Source: an uncultured Pseudomonadota bacterium
GTDB taxonomy: Bacteria; Pseudomonadota; Alphaproteobacteria; RF32; CAG-239
Reading direction: 5' to 3'
DNA length: 43,454 nucleotides
Assembly: GCA_949295995.1 (NCBI GenBank)
Contig: CASFNK010000028.1
Span: forward strand, 1 to 43,454
Below, piece after piece: positions 17,943 through 26,994 of this stretch. The notes below the pieces were generated by a model. That model saw only the letters and a list, made by a program, of their open reading frames with translations. It did not search any database and was not told where the DNA came from. Within the stretch, counting starts at the first letter, position 1, and each line of letters opens with the position of its first letter. The translations under genes were made by a program, and so were the position numbers.

Positions 17943-19562
17943 GTGAATAATTTTTGGCAAACAATAAAGAACTTATCGCCTGGCAGACTAGCCGCCATTG
18001 CTGCGATTATAATATTTTTAGTCAGTTTTTTAGGCTATATGATAGCTCGTATGAGTAATACGGAATATGTTGTCTTATATACCGATTTAGAAATGGATGG
18101 CGCGAAAGAGATTGTTACCAAACTAGAAGCCGATGGAGTCAAATATAAACTGACCAAAAATGGCACGGAGATACAAGTACCTGCTGAAGATGTAAATCGC
18201 TTGAGGGTTGATACGGCAGAAATAGCAATGGGCTCCAATGGTTCTAACGTTGGTTATGAGATTTTTGATCATACCGATGCACTGGGGTCAACCAACTTTG
18301 TGCAAAATGTGAATTTAGTGCGGGCATTGGAAGGGGAATTAGCACGCACGATTCGCTCGGTTGATAACATAAAAAATGCGAGAGTCCATTTGGTCTTACC
18401 AAAAAGAGAGATGTTTTCAAGAGAAGAACAACCCCCGTCAGCGTCAGTAGTAATCAAAACGGTAGATGGTCCACTAAGTGCCAAGAGTATTCAAGCGATT
18501 CAAAAATTAATAGCGGCCTCTGTTCCGAAATTGGATGTTAAAAATGTAGCAATAGTTGATAATTTTGGAAATTTGCTGACTAAAAACTATGAAGATGAAG
18601 ACGCGATGAATGCCGCTAATAACGAAGTTTTGCGTTTGGAGCAAGAACGCAAAATGAGTTCGCAGGTTCAAGATTTATTAGAGCGAACCATAGGAGAAGG
18701 AAAAGTTCGGGCTCAAGTAAATTTAGAGATGGATTTTGACCAAGTTGTAACGAAAGAAGAAATTTTTGATCCTGATACGCAAGTTGTTCGTTCTCAGGCC
18801 ACGGTAACGGAAGAAAGCTACAATAAGGATAATGAAAATCCGGTAACGGTAGCGCAAAATATTCCTAATGGCGATGTTGTTGCTTCGGGTAACGGGAGTG
18901 CTTCGCAATCCTCTCGAACGGAAGAGACGATTAATTATGAAATATCCAAGGTTGTTCGTAATAAAGTAAAAAATACGGGTACGATTAAACGCCTGACTGT
19001 AGCTGTTATGGTTGATGGTATATATGAAAAAAATGCCGAAGGAAAAATGGTCTATAGAGAGCGTACACCTGAGGAAATGGAGCAAATTACGAATTTGGTT
19101 AAGTCTTCCGTAGGTTATGATGCCAACCGCGGAGATATTGTTGAAGTAGAAAATATGCGATTTGTAAATATGATGCCGGAGGCAGAAAAGGTGCAAGAAG
19201 TATTAATTATGGGCTTTACCAAGGATGAGTTAATCCGTATAGCAGAAGGTTTAGGAGTTGCAATCGTTGCAATATTGGTAATTTTGCTTGTAATCAGACC
19301 ATTAATAAACAATGCGTTTGATGTATCAAGCGGCAATAGTGAAGGTCGTCTGTTGGGAAGCAATCCTGAAGATGATAATTTATTGTTATCAAATTTCTTA
19401 AATGAAGAAGACGACAGTGTAGAAGAATTAATTAATATGAATAAGATAGATGGTCGAGTAAAAGTTTCCTCATTGAAGAAGGTCAATGAAATAGTCGAGA
19501 AGAATCCGGATGCGGCGGTTAATGTTATCCGAAGCTGGCTCTATTCCAATGATAACAATTAA
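17943..19562 (+). CDS. fliF: Flagellar MS-ring protein FliF
   Basis: A 539-residue inner-membrane protein that forms the MS ring, the base on which the rotor and export gate assemble. It has a transmembrane helix near 15-36 and a large periplasmic ring-building region with the YscJ/FliF motif (DGPLSAKSIQAIQKLIAASV). A second transmembrane helix lies near 425-447. The acidic cytoplasmic tail ends in the FliG-binding motif VNEIVEKNPDAAVNVIRSWL. Translation starts at GTG (17943), with AGG seven bases upstream; no closer ATG fits. It is the first gene of a long operon reaching at least flhG. Confidence 0.97.
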   Translation: MNNFWQTIKNLSPGRLAAIAAIIIFLVSFLGYMIARMSNTEYVVLYTDLEMDGAKEIVTKLEADGVKYKLTKNGTEIQVPAEDVNRLRVDTAEIAMGSNGSNVGYEIFDHTDALGSTNFVQNVNLVRALEGELARTIRSVDNIKNARVHLVLPKREMFSREEQPPSASVVIKTVDGPLSAKSIQAIQKLIAASVPKLDVKNVAIVDNFGNLLTKNYEDEDAMNAANNEVLRLEQERKMSSQVQDLLERTIGEGKVRAQVNLEMDFDQVVTKEEIFDPDTQVVRSQATVTEESYNKDNENPVTVAQNIPNGDVVASGNGSASQSSRTEETINYEISKVVRNKVKNTGTIKRLTVAVMVDGIYEKNAEGKMVYRERTPEEMEQITNLVKSSVGYDANRGDIVEVENMRFVNMMPEAEKVQEVLIMGFTKDELIRIAEGLGVAIVAILVILLVIRPLINNAFDVSSGNSEGRLLGSNPEDDNLLLSNFLNEEDDSVEELINMNKIDGRVKVSSLKKVNEIVEKNPDAAVNVIRSWLYSNDNN

Positions 19563-19577
19563 AGGAGCGGTAATCAG

Positions 19578-20600
19578 ATGAAACAAAACGTAATAGACGA
19601 TTATAATATCCTTTCGGGTCAGCAAAAAGCTGCAATATTGATGTTATCTTTAGATGAAGAGCGCTCATCTGCAATGTTTTCGCTTATGGATGACGAGGAA
19701 ATAAAAGAACTCTCAGTCATAATGGCGAGTTTAGGTAAGGTTAATTCGGCAGTTGTTGAACAACTTTTTTCAGAATTTGTCGATAAGGTTTCCAGCACTG
19801 GCTCTTTGGTAGGAACTTATGAGACGACGGAAAGATTGCTCTCTAAAGCCTTAGATAAGGATAGAGTAACCAATATTATGGAAGAAATCAGAGGTCCTGC
19901 CGGTCGTACGATGTGGGATAAGTTGGGCAATGTAAACGAACACGTTTTGGCCAATTATTTGAAAAACGAGTATCCTCAAACGATAGCTGTTATTTTATCA
20001 AAAATTAAGGCAGAGCATGCGGCAAAAGTAATTGCCTTGTTACCGGAAAATTTTGCAATGGAAATTGTTATGCGTATGATTCGCATGGATTCGGTGCAAA
20101 AAGAAGTTTTAGATGGTTTGGAAAAGACCTTGCGTAAAGAGTTTATGAGCAACTTGTCCAAGTCAACACGCCGTGATTCACATGAATTAATTGCCGATAT
20201 CTTCAATTCATTAGATAGGAATACGGAATCGAGATTTATGGAAGCCTTGGAAGAGCGTAACCGTGAATCTGCAGAACGAGTTAAATCACTTATGTTTACC
20301 TTTGAAGACCTTATCCGTATTGATGCGCAAGGTATTCAAATTTTACTGCGTAATATAGATAAAGATAAATTAGCCGTAGCCCTGAAAGGAGCATCGGAAA
20401 CCATTAAAGATTTGTTCTTCAACAATATGTCTTCTCGAGCCGGCAAGATATTGAAAGAAGATATGGAAGCAATGGGGCCGGTACGTCTGCGTGATGTAGA
20501 AGAGGCGCAACAATATATTGTTACGGCGGCTAAAGAGCTTTCAAATAATGGTGAAATCGTCATCAGTGAAGGTAAAGACAGCGATGAACTGATTTACTAG
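19578..20600 (+). CDS. fliG: Flagellar motor switch protein FliG
   Basis: A 340-residue cytoplasmic rotor protein that binds FliF, carries torque from the stator and helps switch rotation. The N-terminal domain begins LSGQQKAAILMLSLDEE and contains MASLGKVNSAVVEQLFSEF. The middle domain has NEYPQTIAVILSKI, in the position of the EHPQ motif. The C-terminal domain has EDLIRIDAQGIQILLRNID and FFNNMSSRAGKILKEDME, which holds the charged stator-facing residues. AAAGGAG lies ten bases before the start. Length and all three domains are normal. Confidence 0.97.
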   Translation: MKQNVIDDYNILSGQQKAAILMLSLDEERSSAMFSLMDDEEIKELSVIMASLGKVNSAVVEQLFSEFVDKVSSTGSLVGTYETTERLLSKALDKDRVTNIMEEIRGPAGRTMWDKLGNVNEHVLANYLKNEYPQTIAVILSKIKAEHAAKVIALLPENFAMEIVMRMIRMDSVQKEVLDGLEKTLRKEFMSNLSKSTRRDSHELIADIFNSLDRNTESRFMEALEERNRESAERVKSLMFTFEDLIRIDAQGIQILLRNIDKDKLAVALKGASETIKDLFFNNMSSRAGKILKEDMEAMGPVRLRDVEEAQQYIVTAAKELSNNGEIVISEGKDSDELIY

Positions 20601-20610
20601 AAGGAAGAAA

Positions 20611-21396
20611 ATGGCGCATTTTAAGAAGTTTATGTTTGATAATTTCGTAATAGAGACAAAACCGGAAGCGGATTTGCCGGAAGCTGACGTAAACTCTTTT
20701 GAGCAAGAAGAAAGCCAAGAAAGTATAGAAACAGAGACTATCCAAGAGGAACAAGTAACGGAAGCAATTTCAGAACCTGAGCCGGAACCCGAACCGGAAC
20801 CCGAACCAGAACCAGAACCAGAACCCGAGCCGGAAGAGCCAAGCTACAGCCAAGAAGAATTGGAAGAAAAGGCGGCAGAAGCACGCAATGAAGGCTATGA
20901 ACAAGGTTTTAAAAACGCTCAACAAGGTATAGATTCGGAAGTAACATCATTGCTGATGGATATTTCCCAAAAACTGCAAACTTTGTTGGATAGCAGAGAT
21001 AGTCTCCAAAAAGAGCTTGAGAATCAATCAATTGAGGTTATAAAAACGGTTGTCAAAAAGTTAGTTCCAACCTTGCAGGCAGAAGAGGCAGCTAATTTAG
21101 TATCCAAGTTTATAGCGGATAATTTCAACAATTTTAAGCAGGAAGCAAAATTGTCTTTCTATATTCATCCGGATATTATATCATATACCCAAGAAAAGAT
21201 AGCCTCGCTGGCCAAGAGTTATGATTTTGAAGGAAAAATAGCTCTTCATAAAGATTCACACTTGGCAAAAAGTGATTGCCGTATAGAATGGGAAAAAGGC
21301 GGAATTGAGCTCAACGGCAAGCAACAAATAGAAAAAGTTGATGAATTTCTTACATCTGAAGAAAATAAAGAACCGGAGATAAAACATGACAGATAA
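20611..21396 (+). CDS. fliH: Flagellar export ATPase regulator FliH (FlbE-like)
   Basis: A 261-residue cytoplasmic protein in the position held by fliH (flbE of Caulobacter), between fliG and fliN. The first ~80 residues are acidic and contain ten uninterrupted Glu-Pro repeats. The region from about residue 82 (EELEEKAAEARNEGYEQGF) is a FliH-like amphipathic helix, followed by a globular domain ending in KSDCRIEWEKGGIELNG, which matches the family C-terminus. FliH links the FliI ATPase to the export gate and C ring. fliI is not in this window. It overlaps fliN by 11 bases. Confidence 0.88.
   Translation: MAHFKKFMFDNFVIETKPEADLPEADVNSFEQEESQESIETETIQEEQVTEAISEPEPEPEPEPEPEPEPEPEPEEPSYSQEELEEKAAEARNEGYEQGFKNAQQGIDSEVTSLLMDISQKLQTLLDSRDSLQKELENQSIEVIKTVVKKLVPTLQAEEAANLVSKFIADNFNNFKQEAKLSFYIHPDIISYTQEKIASLAKSYDFEGKIALHKDSHLAKSDCRIEWEKGGIELNGKQQIEKVDEFLTSEENKEPEIKHDR
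20773..20832 (+). repeat. Glu-Pro dipeptide repeat tract in fliH
   Basis: Ten consecutive Glu-Pro codon pairs of the form GAR-CCN. Synonymous third positions vary (CCT, CCG, CCC, CCA), so the repeat is kept at protein level and is not a fresh slippage product. It would form an extended, rigid, negatively charged linker. Confidence 0.9.
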
Positions 21397-21739
21397 GATA
21401 GAATTGGATGAATTAAGCGAAAGTGCAATGCTGGATGATGAGCCGGTATTGAAAAAAGATAATCAGATGGATGATTTTGACATTCCAAATTCAGCCAGCG
21501 ATTTGGAAGCTGTTTACGATATTCCGGTTAAAGTATCGGCTATTTTAGGTAAAACCAAAATGAAAGTAAGCCAGCTCTTAAAGCTCAACAAAGGGGCTAT
21601 TATTGAGTTAGACAGCAAAGTCGGTGAAGCAATAGATGTTTATGTTAATAATAATCTGGTAGCCAGAGGCGAAGTTGTCGTTGTTGACGATAAATTAGGT
21701 ATTACCATGACGGAAATTGTGAAGACTCCGACCAAATAG
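21386..21739 (+). CDS. fliN: Flagellar motor switch protein FliN
   Basis: A 117-residue C-ring protein. The N-terminal ~40 residues are acidic and variable. The SpoA domain follows: YDIPVKVSAILGKTKMKVSQLL, then KGAIIELDSKVGEAIDVYVNN and LVARGEVVVVDDKLGITMTEI, all matching the family. FliN, with FliM, builds the lower C ring and helps dock FliH at the motor. GGAG lies seven bases upstream of the ATG, inside the end of fliH. fliM is not in this window. Confidence 0.96.
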   Translation: MTDKIELDELSESAMLDDEPVLKKDNQMDDFDIPNSASDLEAVYDIPVKVSAILGKTKMKVSQLLKLNKGAIIELDSKVGEAIDVYVNNNLVARGEVVVVDDKLGITMTEIVKTPTK

Positions 21740-21749
21740 CAGGTAAGCA

Positions 21750-23069
21750 ATGGAATTATTGATAGTCGGTACATTAGAAGGACAAATTGGTGCGGCAAGT
21801 AAAATCGCCGTTCAGCAAGGAGGTCATGTAACTTTATCTGATAACGAAGAAGCCGGTTTAGAGGTTCTGCGCTCCGGCAAAGCCATCGAGCTGGTTATGA
21901 TAGATGTGAAGTTAGACGTCTATAAATTTATTTCTTCATTAGAGCAAGAGCGCATTAATGTCTTGGTTGTGGCTTGCGGTGTAGCTAATGATTCGTCATT
22001 AGCGGTCAAAGCCATCAAAGCCGGTGCCAAAGAATATATCCCTTTGCCCCCCGACCCTGAGTTGATAGGTGCGGTTTTAGCGGCTGCCACGCGAGAAAAT
22101 CATGCATTGATATATGGTGATAAAAAGACCGAAGCCGTTTTAAAAATGGCCAAACAAATTGCGCCATCTGAAGCCAATGTATTGCTGACCGGACAGTCAG
22201 GTACCGGTAAGGAAATATTTTCTCGTTTTATTCATGATAATTCTAAGCGCGCCAATAAAAAATTTGTAGCCATCAACTGTGCGGCAATACCGGAAACCTT
22301 ATTGGAATCAGAACTTTTCGGCTATGAAAAAGGCGCTTTCACGGGAGCGGTGGCGCGCCGTATCGGTAAGTTTGAGGAAGCCTCCGGCGGAACTTTATTG
22401 CTTGATGAAATCTCTGAAACCGATATCAAAATTCAAGCCAAATTACTGCGTGCCATTCAAGAAAAAGAAATTGACCGTATCGGCGGCAAAGCCCCGATAA
22501 AGGTTGATGTGAGAATTATTGCCACCTCTAACCGCAACTTGGATGAATGTGTAAAAAACGGTACTTTCCGTCAAGACTTGTATTACCGCTTAAATGTTGT
22601 GAATATAAATATTCCGCCGCTCAAAGACCGTAAAGATGATATTGTGGTTTTGGCGAAACACTTTGTTAAAAAATATTCTGAGTTAAACGATTTGCCGATA
22701 AAAGAGATGACCCCAAAGGCGGAAGAAAAATTGCTGAACTATCTCTGGCCCGGAAATGTTCGCGAATTGGAAAATACGGTTCACCGAGCAGTGTTATTGA
22801 GTACCGGTGAAAAGATTGATGAAGACGCCGTCCTCTTGGATGATATAGATTCGATTATTTCAGCTCCCCAAGAGGGCGAAGTTATGAGCGGTAGCGAATT
22901 TGTCGGTAAAACCGTTGCCAGCATGGAACGTAATTTAATTATCGACACACTCAAACACACGTTAGGCAATCGCACCATAGCGGCCAATATTTTGGGCATT
23001 TCGATTCGCACCTTAAGAAACAAACTAAAACAATATCAGGAAGAAGGGTTTGATATCCCCGAAAACTAG
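21750..23069 (+). CDS. flbD: Sigma-54-dependent flagellar activator FlbD
   Basis: A 439-residue enhancer-binding protein that turns on late flagellar genes. The N-terminal domain (about 1-115) is receiver-like and keeps D52. It lacks the usual acidic pair at the start (IVGTLEG), and the conserved Lys is gone (IPLPP where KP is usual). This is the degenerate receiver known from Caulobacter FlbD. The AAA+ domain follows with Walker A TGQSGTGKE (148-155), the sigma-54 contact loop GAFTGA (195-200) and Walker B GGTLLLDE. The C-terminus has a Fis-type helix-turn-helix (TIAANILGISIRTLRNKLK). The likely target here is the sigma-54 promoter at 12912. Confidence 0.95.
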   Translation: MELLIVGTLEGQIGAASKIAVQQGGHVTLSDNEEAGLEVLRSGKAIELVMIDVKLDVYKFISSLEQERINVLVVACGVANDSSLAVKAIKAGAKEYIPLPPDPELIGAVLAAATRENHALIYGDKKTEAVLKMAKQIAPSEANVLLTGQSGTGKEIFSRFIHDNSKRANKKFVAINCAAIPETLLESELFGYEKGAFTGAVARRIGKFEEASGGTLLLDEISETDIKIQAKLLRAIQEKEIDRIGGKAPIKVDVRIIATSNRNLDECVKNGTFRQDLYYRLNVVNINIPPLKDRKDDIVVLAKHFVKKYSELNDLPIKEMTPKAEEKLLNYLWPGNVRELENTVHRAVLLSTGEKIDEDAVLLDDIDSIISAPQEGEVMSGSEFVGKTVASMERNLIIDTLKHTLGNRTIAANILGISIRTLRNKLKQYQEEGFDIPEN

Positions 23070-23083
23070 GATATAACTGACCA

Positions 23084-25207
23084 ATGGCAAAAAAGATAGC
23101 AAACAATGCTTCCGCATTTGGCGGCAAGAGCTTTAAGGAGTTATTGATAGCCTCCACCAAAAGGGGAGACATCTTTTTTGCATTATCAATTATATTGATG
23201 TTGGTGATTTTGATAATGCCTTTGCCGGCATGGCTGTTGGATATTGCATTATCCTTATCCATTACAATTTCTTGCTTGGTGTTGATGACGGCAATTTTTA
23301 TAGAAAAGCCGAATGAGTTTAGTGCCTTTCCGCTGGTGTTATTGATAACCACCATGTATCGTTTGTCATTAAACTTAGCCTCCACAAGGTTGATTTTATC
23401 TAAAGGATATCAAGGACCAGACGCCGCCGGTGAAGTTATCGCGGCTTTTGGCGGATTTATCATGGGCAACAACTTTGTGATTGGCGTGATTGTATTTGCC
23501 ATTTTGGTTATCGTTAACTTTGTGGTTATTACCAAAGGTTCGGGGCGTATTGCTGAAGTTGCCGCCCGCTTTGCATTAGATGCCATGCCGGGTAAACAAA
23601 TGGCGATTGATGCGGACTTGTCATCAGGGCTTATCACCGAAGATGAAGCCCGAGCCCGTCGGGAAGATTTGTCAAAAGAAAGTGCTTTCTACGGAGCCAT
23701 GGATGGTGCCTCCAAGTTTGTACGAGGAGATGCTATTGCCGGCTTGATTATCACATTTATTAATATTGTTGCCGGCATTATTATCGGTATGGTTCAAAAC
23801 GATATGAGTTTTTCGGCGGCAGGTGAGGCTTATACGCGTTTAACGGTAGGTGATGGCTTGGTCTCCCAGGTTCCGGCATTAATTATTTCTGTTGCTGCCG
23901 GTATTTTGGTTTCCAAAGCCGGTATGACCGATTCCACGGATAAAGTTTTGTTTGAGCAAGTTGCCAATTACCCGAAAGCCTTAGGAATGAGTGCGTTTTT
24001 GGCATTTTCCTTGGGAATGTTGCCGGGCACACCGGCCATACCTTTTATGCTATTGGCAACCCTGACCGGAGCCACGGCTTATTATTTAGATAAGCAACAA
24101 AAGATAGCCCAACAAAAAGCAGCCGAAGTCTTAGAGCAAGAAAAGAAACAAGGAGCATTGACTAAAGCCGCCGATGAACCGATAGCCAATGTATTGCGCA
24201 TAGACCTTATCCGTCTTGAAATTGGTTATGGCTTGCTCCCGCTTATCAATGAGGAAACCAATCGTAAATTAACCGACCAAATCAAAGCATTGAGACGAGC
24301 CCTAGCGGCAGAGTTGGGTTTTGTAATGCCCTCCATCCGCATTCAAGATAATATGCAGTTAGAGGCCAATGAATACAATATTTACATCAAAGAAGTCAAA
24401 GCAGGTAGAGGAGAGTTAAGACCGACCCAATTATTGGTAATGGACCCGAGAGGCGAGCCGATAACCTTGCCCGGCGAGGCGACGACCGAACCGACCTTTG
24501 GCTTGAAAGCGATGTGGGTTGACCAATCATACCGTGAAGAGGCGATGTTTAGGGGCTATACGGTCGTTGATCCGGCAACGGTTGTTACCACCCATATTAC
24601 GGAACTTGTCAAAGACAATATGCCGGAGCTCTTGTCTTATGCCGAAACTCAAAAACTCTTGGATGAATTGGATAAAGAACATCAAAAACTCATCAAAGAG
24701 CTCATCCCAAGCAAAGTCAGCCTTGGTGCCGTTCAAAGAATTTTGCAAAACCTATTGCAAGAAAGAGTTTCTATCCGCGATTTGCCGACCATTTTGGAAG
24801 GCATTTCCGAGGCTGTTGCCTCCACCCATAGTCTGATGATGATAACCGAGCACGTTCGCACTCGTCTGGCACGACAACTCTCCAATGCCAATGCTAATGA
24901 ATTGGGCGTTATTCCGTTAGTAACACTTTCGCCCGAATGGGAACATGCTTTTGCTGAGGCGATAGTAGGAGAGGGCGATGACCGCCAGTTGGCCATGGCA
25001 CCAAGTGCCCTGCAAGCCTTCATTACCAAAGTACGCCATGTTATGGAAGATTTAGCAATCAAAGGCGAAACGGCCGTCTTGCTCACCAGTCCGGCGATTC
25101 GTCCGTTTGTCCGTTCAATCATTGAACGATTCCGTCCTTTAACGGTTGTTATGTCGCAAAACGAAATACACCCCAAAGCCAAGATAAAAACGGTTGGTCA
25201 GATATAA
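23084..25207 (+). CDS. flhA: Flagellar export gate protein FlhA
   Basis: A 707-residue inner-membrane protein forming the nonameric export gate of the flagellar type III secretion system. The N-terminal half has about eight membrane helices and the FHIPEP signature region (TTMYRLSLNLASTRLILSKG), plus the cytoplasmic loop with FALDAMPGKQMAIDADL. The C-terminal cytoplasmic domain binds chaperone-substrate complexes and includes LDLIRLEIGYGLLPL-like sequence and EQARTR-type motifs near TEHVRTRLARQ. It uses proton motive force with FlhB to export hook, rod and filament subunits. The ribosome binding site is weak and the start lies 14 bases after flbD, so expression is probably coupled. Confidence 0.98.
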   Translation: MAKKIANNASAFGGKSFKELLIASTKRGDIFFALSIILMLVILIMPLPAWLLDIALSLSITISCLVLMTAIFIEKPNEFSAFPLVLLITTMYRLSLNLASTRLILSKGYQGPDAAGEVIAAFGGFIMGNNFVIGVIVFAILVIVNFVVITKGSGRIAEVAARFALDAMPGKQMAIDADLSSGLITEDEARARREDLSKESAFYGAMDGASKFVRGDAIAGLIITFINIVAGIIIGMVQNDMSFSAAGEAYTRLTVGDGLVSQVPALIISVAAGILVSKAGMTDSTDKVLFEQVANYPKALGMSAFLAFSLGMLPGTPAIPFMLLATLTGATAYYLDKQQKIAQQKAAEVLEQEKKQGALTKAADEPIANVLRIDLIRLEIGYGLLPLINEETNRKLTDQIKALRRALAAELGFVMPSIRIQDNMQLEANEYNIYIKEVKAGRGELRPTQLLVMDPRGEPITLPGEATTEPTFGLKAMWVDQSYREEAMFRGYTVVDPATVVTTHITELVKDNMPELLSYAETQKLLDELDKEHQKLIKELIPSKVSLGAVQRILQNLLQERVSIRDLPTILEGISEAVASTHSLMMITEHVRTRLARQLSNANANELGVIPLVTLSPEWEHAFAEAIVGEGDDRQLAMAPSALQAFITKVRHVMEDLAIKGETAVLLTSPAIRPFVRSIIERFRPLTVVMSQNEIHPKAKIKTVGQI

Positions 25208-25218
25208 GGAATTAAGCC

Positions 25219-26172
25219 ATGCGCCTAAAAAATTATGTCGCTGCCAATATATCTGAAGCCATGCTCCTCGTCAAAAATGAGTTGGGTCCCGATGCGATTA
25301 TTATCTCCACCGAAAACGAAAATGGTTTGGTCAAAGTTGTTGCCGCCTTAGATGAAAAAGAGAATATCGACTTTAATTCAGCCGAAGAGTTAGAAATTAT
25401 TCCCAGCCGTCAACGATTTGATGACACACATTTAAGAGATTGTTTAGACTATCACGGCGTTATACCGGTTGTAAGTGAACGAATTTTAGCCTATTGCCGC
25501 AATCAGAGCCTGGAACAAGGTATATCCGATGAGCAAAGATTGGTAATGTCTTGCTTTAGAGAGATGTTTAAATTTGGCTCTCTCTTGGATTTGAGCTGTC
25601 CGGTAAAGATGTTTATGGGTGTCCCTGGCTCCGGAAAATCCACCACAATAGCCAAAGTTGCCACTCAGGCTCGCTTTGAAGGTTTAAGAAGTTGCATCAT
25701 CTCCACCGATAATGTCCGCGCCGGAGCAAATAATCAATTAGAAGCCTTTGCCAAGATATTGGAAACAGACTTTTTCTTTTGCAAAGGAGAGAGGAGTTTA
25801 TATGAGGCGGTGCGTTCAGCCAAAAGAACTTATCAGTTGATTTTGATTGATACACCGGGGGTTAATCCCTTTATTCAAAGCGAGATTGATAATCTGCACA
25901 ATCAAACCGAAGCCGTTAAAAGTGATGTGATTTTGACGGTTGATGCCGGAAAGAATTCGTATGAAGCGGTGGAAATAGCTGAAATCTTTAATCAATTCGG
26001 GGTTAAATATTTACTCCCCACCAGATTAGATTTAACCCGCCGCATAGGATCTCTCTTGTCCATAGCCGGCTGTTGTCGAATGGGCTTTTGTGCCGCAAGT
26101 GTAAGCTCCAGCATTGCTCGCGGTATGGCGCCGATAACCGCTAAAAATTTATCAAAATTAATATTGTCATGA
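25219..26172 (+). CDS. flhF: Flagellar SRP-like GTPase FlhF
   Basis: A 317-residue SRP-family GTPase that sets where the flagellum forms. The N-terminus (MRLKNYVAANISEAMLLVKNELG) is the FlhF B-domain signature. G1 is GVPGSGKSTT (134-143), G3 is DTPGVNP, and G4 reads TRLD where most homologues have TKLD. AAGGAA lies seven bases upstream. It is followed directly by flhG, its usual partner and regulator. It is shorter than FlhF of Vibrio or Pseudomonas (over 430 residues), mainly through a short B domain. Confidence 0.94.
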   Translation: MRLKNYVAANISEAMLLVKNELGPDAIIISTENENGLVKVVAALDEKENIDFNSAEELEIIPSRQRFDDTHLRDCLDYHGVIPVVSERILAYCRNQSLEQGISDEQRLVMSCFREMFKFGSLLDLSCPVKMFMGVPGSGKSTTIAKVATQARFEGLRSCIISTDNVRAGANNQLEAFAKILETDFFFCKGERSLYEAVRSAKRTYQLILIDTPGVNPFIQSEIDNLHNQTEAVKSDVILTVDAGKNSYEAVEIAEIFNQFGVKYLLPTRLDLTRRIGSLLSIAGCCRMGFCAASVSSSIARGMAPITAKNLSKLILS

Positions 26173-26184
26173 TTGGGAATTAAC

Positions 26185-26991
26185 ATGGAACAGAAACAAG
26201 AAGAATTAAAAATCATGCCCAGAGGAATAAGCCCGCGCAGTCTTCGCCGCGGACGAAATATGATTGCCGTAGCTTCAGGCAAAGGAGGCGTTGGCAAAAC
26301 TTGGTTCTCAATCACTTTGGCACAAGCTCTGAGTGGTTTCAGACAAAAGACCTTGCTCTTTGACGGCGACTTAGGCTTGGCCAATGTCGATATTCAGTTG
26401 GGTCTTTTGGTAAAAGATGACTTAGGCAGCGTTGTCGCTGGTTCCAAAACACTTAATCAGGTAATTCAGCATTGCGACAAAACCCGTTTTGATATTATTG
26501 CCGGACGTTCGGGTTCAGCAGGCTTGGCCTCTATGCCGATAGGTCGTTTGCAAATTTTGGGTGAAGACTTGTCCTTGCTGGCTTCATCTTACGATAAAGT
26601 TATTTTGGATATGGGAGCGGGGGTTGAAAAGCCAATCAGAATCTTGTCCAGCATGGCCGAAAAAATCATTGTATTATGCACCGATGAACCCACTTCTTTA
26701 ACCGATGCCTACGCATTTATCAAAATAATGTCGATGCAGTATCCCAAATCCAATATCAATGTGGTGATAAATCAGGCTAATTCACTAAGAGAAGGTCAAA
26801 GAACGTATGATACCTTGCTCAAAGCCTGTACCAATTTCTTAAAAATAAATCCGCCTTTGTTAGGCATCATCAGACGGGATGCGCGTGTTCGAGATGCTAT
26901 CCGCAACCAAACCCCTCTGATGAACCGCTATCCGACCTCTGAGGCTTCAGAAGACGTCATTAACATTGCCCGTAAACTTTTGACCGAGTAA
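26185..26991 (+). CDS. flhG: Flagellum number regulator FlhG (MinD-like ATPase)
   Basis: A 268-residue P-loop ATPase of the MinD/ParA family that limits flagellar number and acts on FlhF. The deviant Walker A is SGKGGVGKT (31-39). LFDGDLGLANVDIQLGL is the typical FlhG switch region, and ILDMGAGVE is the Walker B/switch II segment. I place the start at the ATG at 26185, five bases after GGGAA; a TTG immediately after the flhF stop is in frame but has no binding site. The N-terminal FlhF-activating helix (DQAxxLR) is not obvious. The next gene starts three bases after its stop. Confidence 0.93.
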   Translation: MEQKQEELKIMPRGISPRSLRRGRNMIAVASGKGGVGKTWFSITLAQALSGFRQKTLLFDGDLGLANVDIQLGLLVKDDLGSVVAGSKTLNQVIQHCDKTRFDIIAGRSGSAGLASMPIGRLQILGEDLSLLASSYDKVILDMGAGVEKPIRILSSMAEKIIVLCTDEPTSLTDAYAFIKIMSMQYPKSNINVVINQANSLREGQRTYDTLLKACTNFLKINPPLLGIIRRDARVRDAIRNQTPLMNRYPTSEASEDVINIARKLLTE

Positions 26992-26994
26992 AAG

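Noticed and set aside
18723..19196. Minus-strand open frame of about 150 codons antisense to fliF
   Set aside because: Composition is typical of an antisense frame (Ile/Phe/Asn rich); FliF motifs lie on the other strand.
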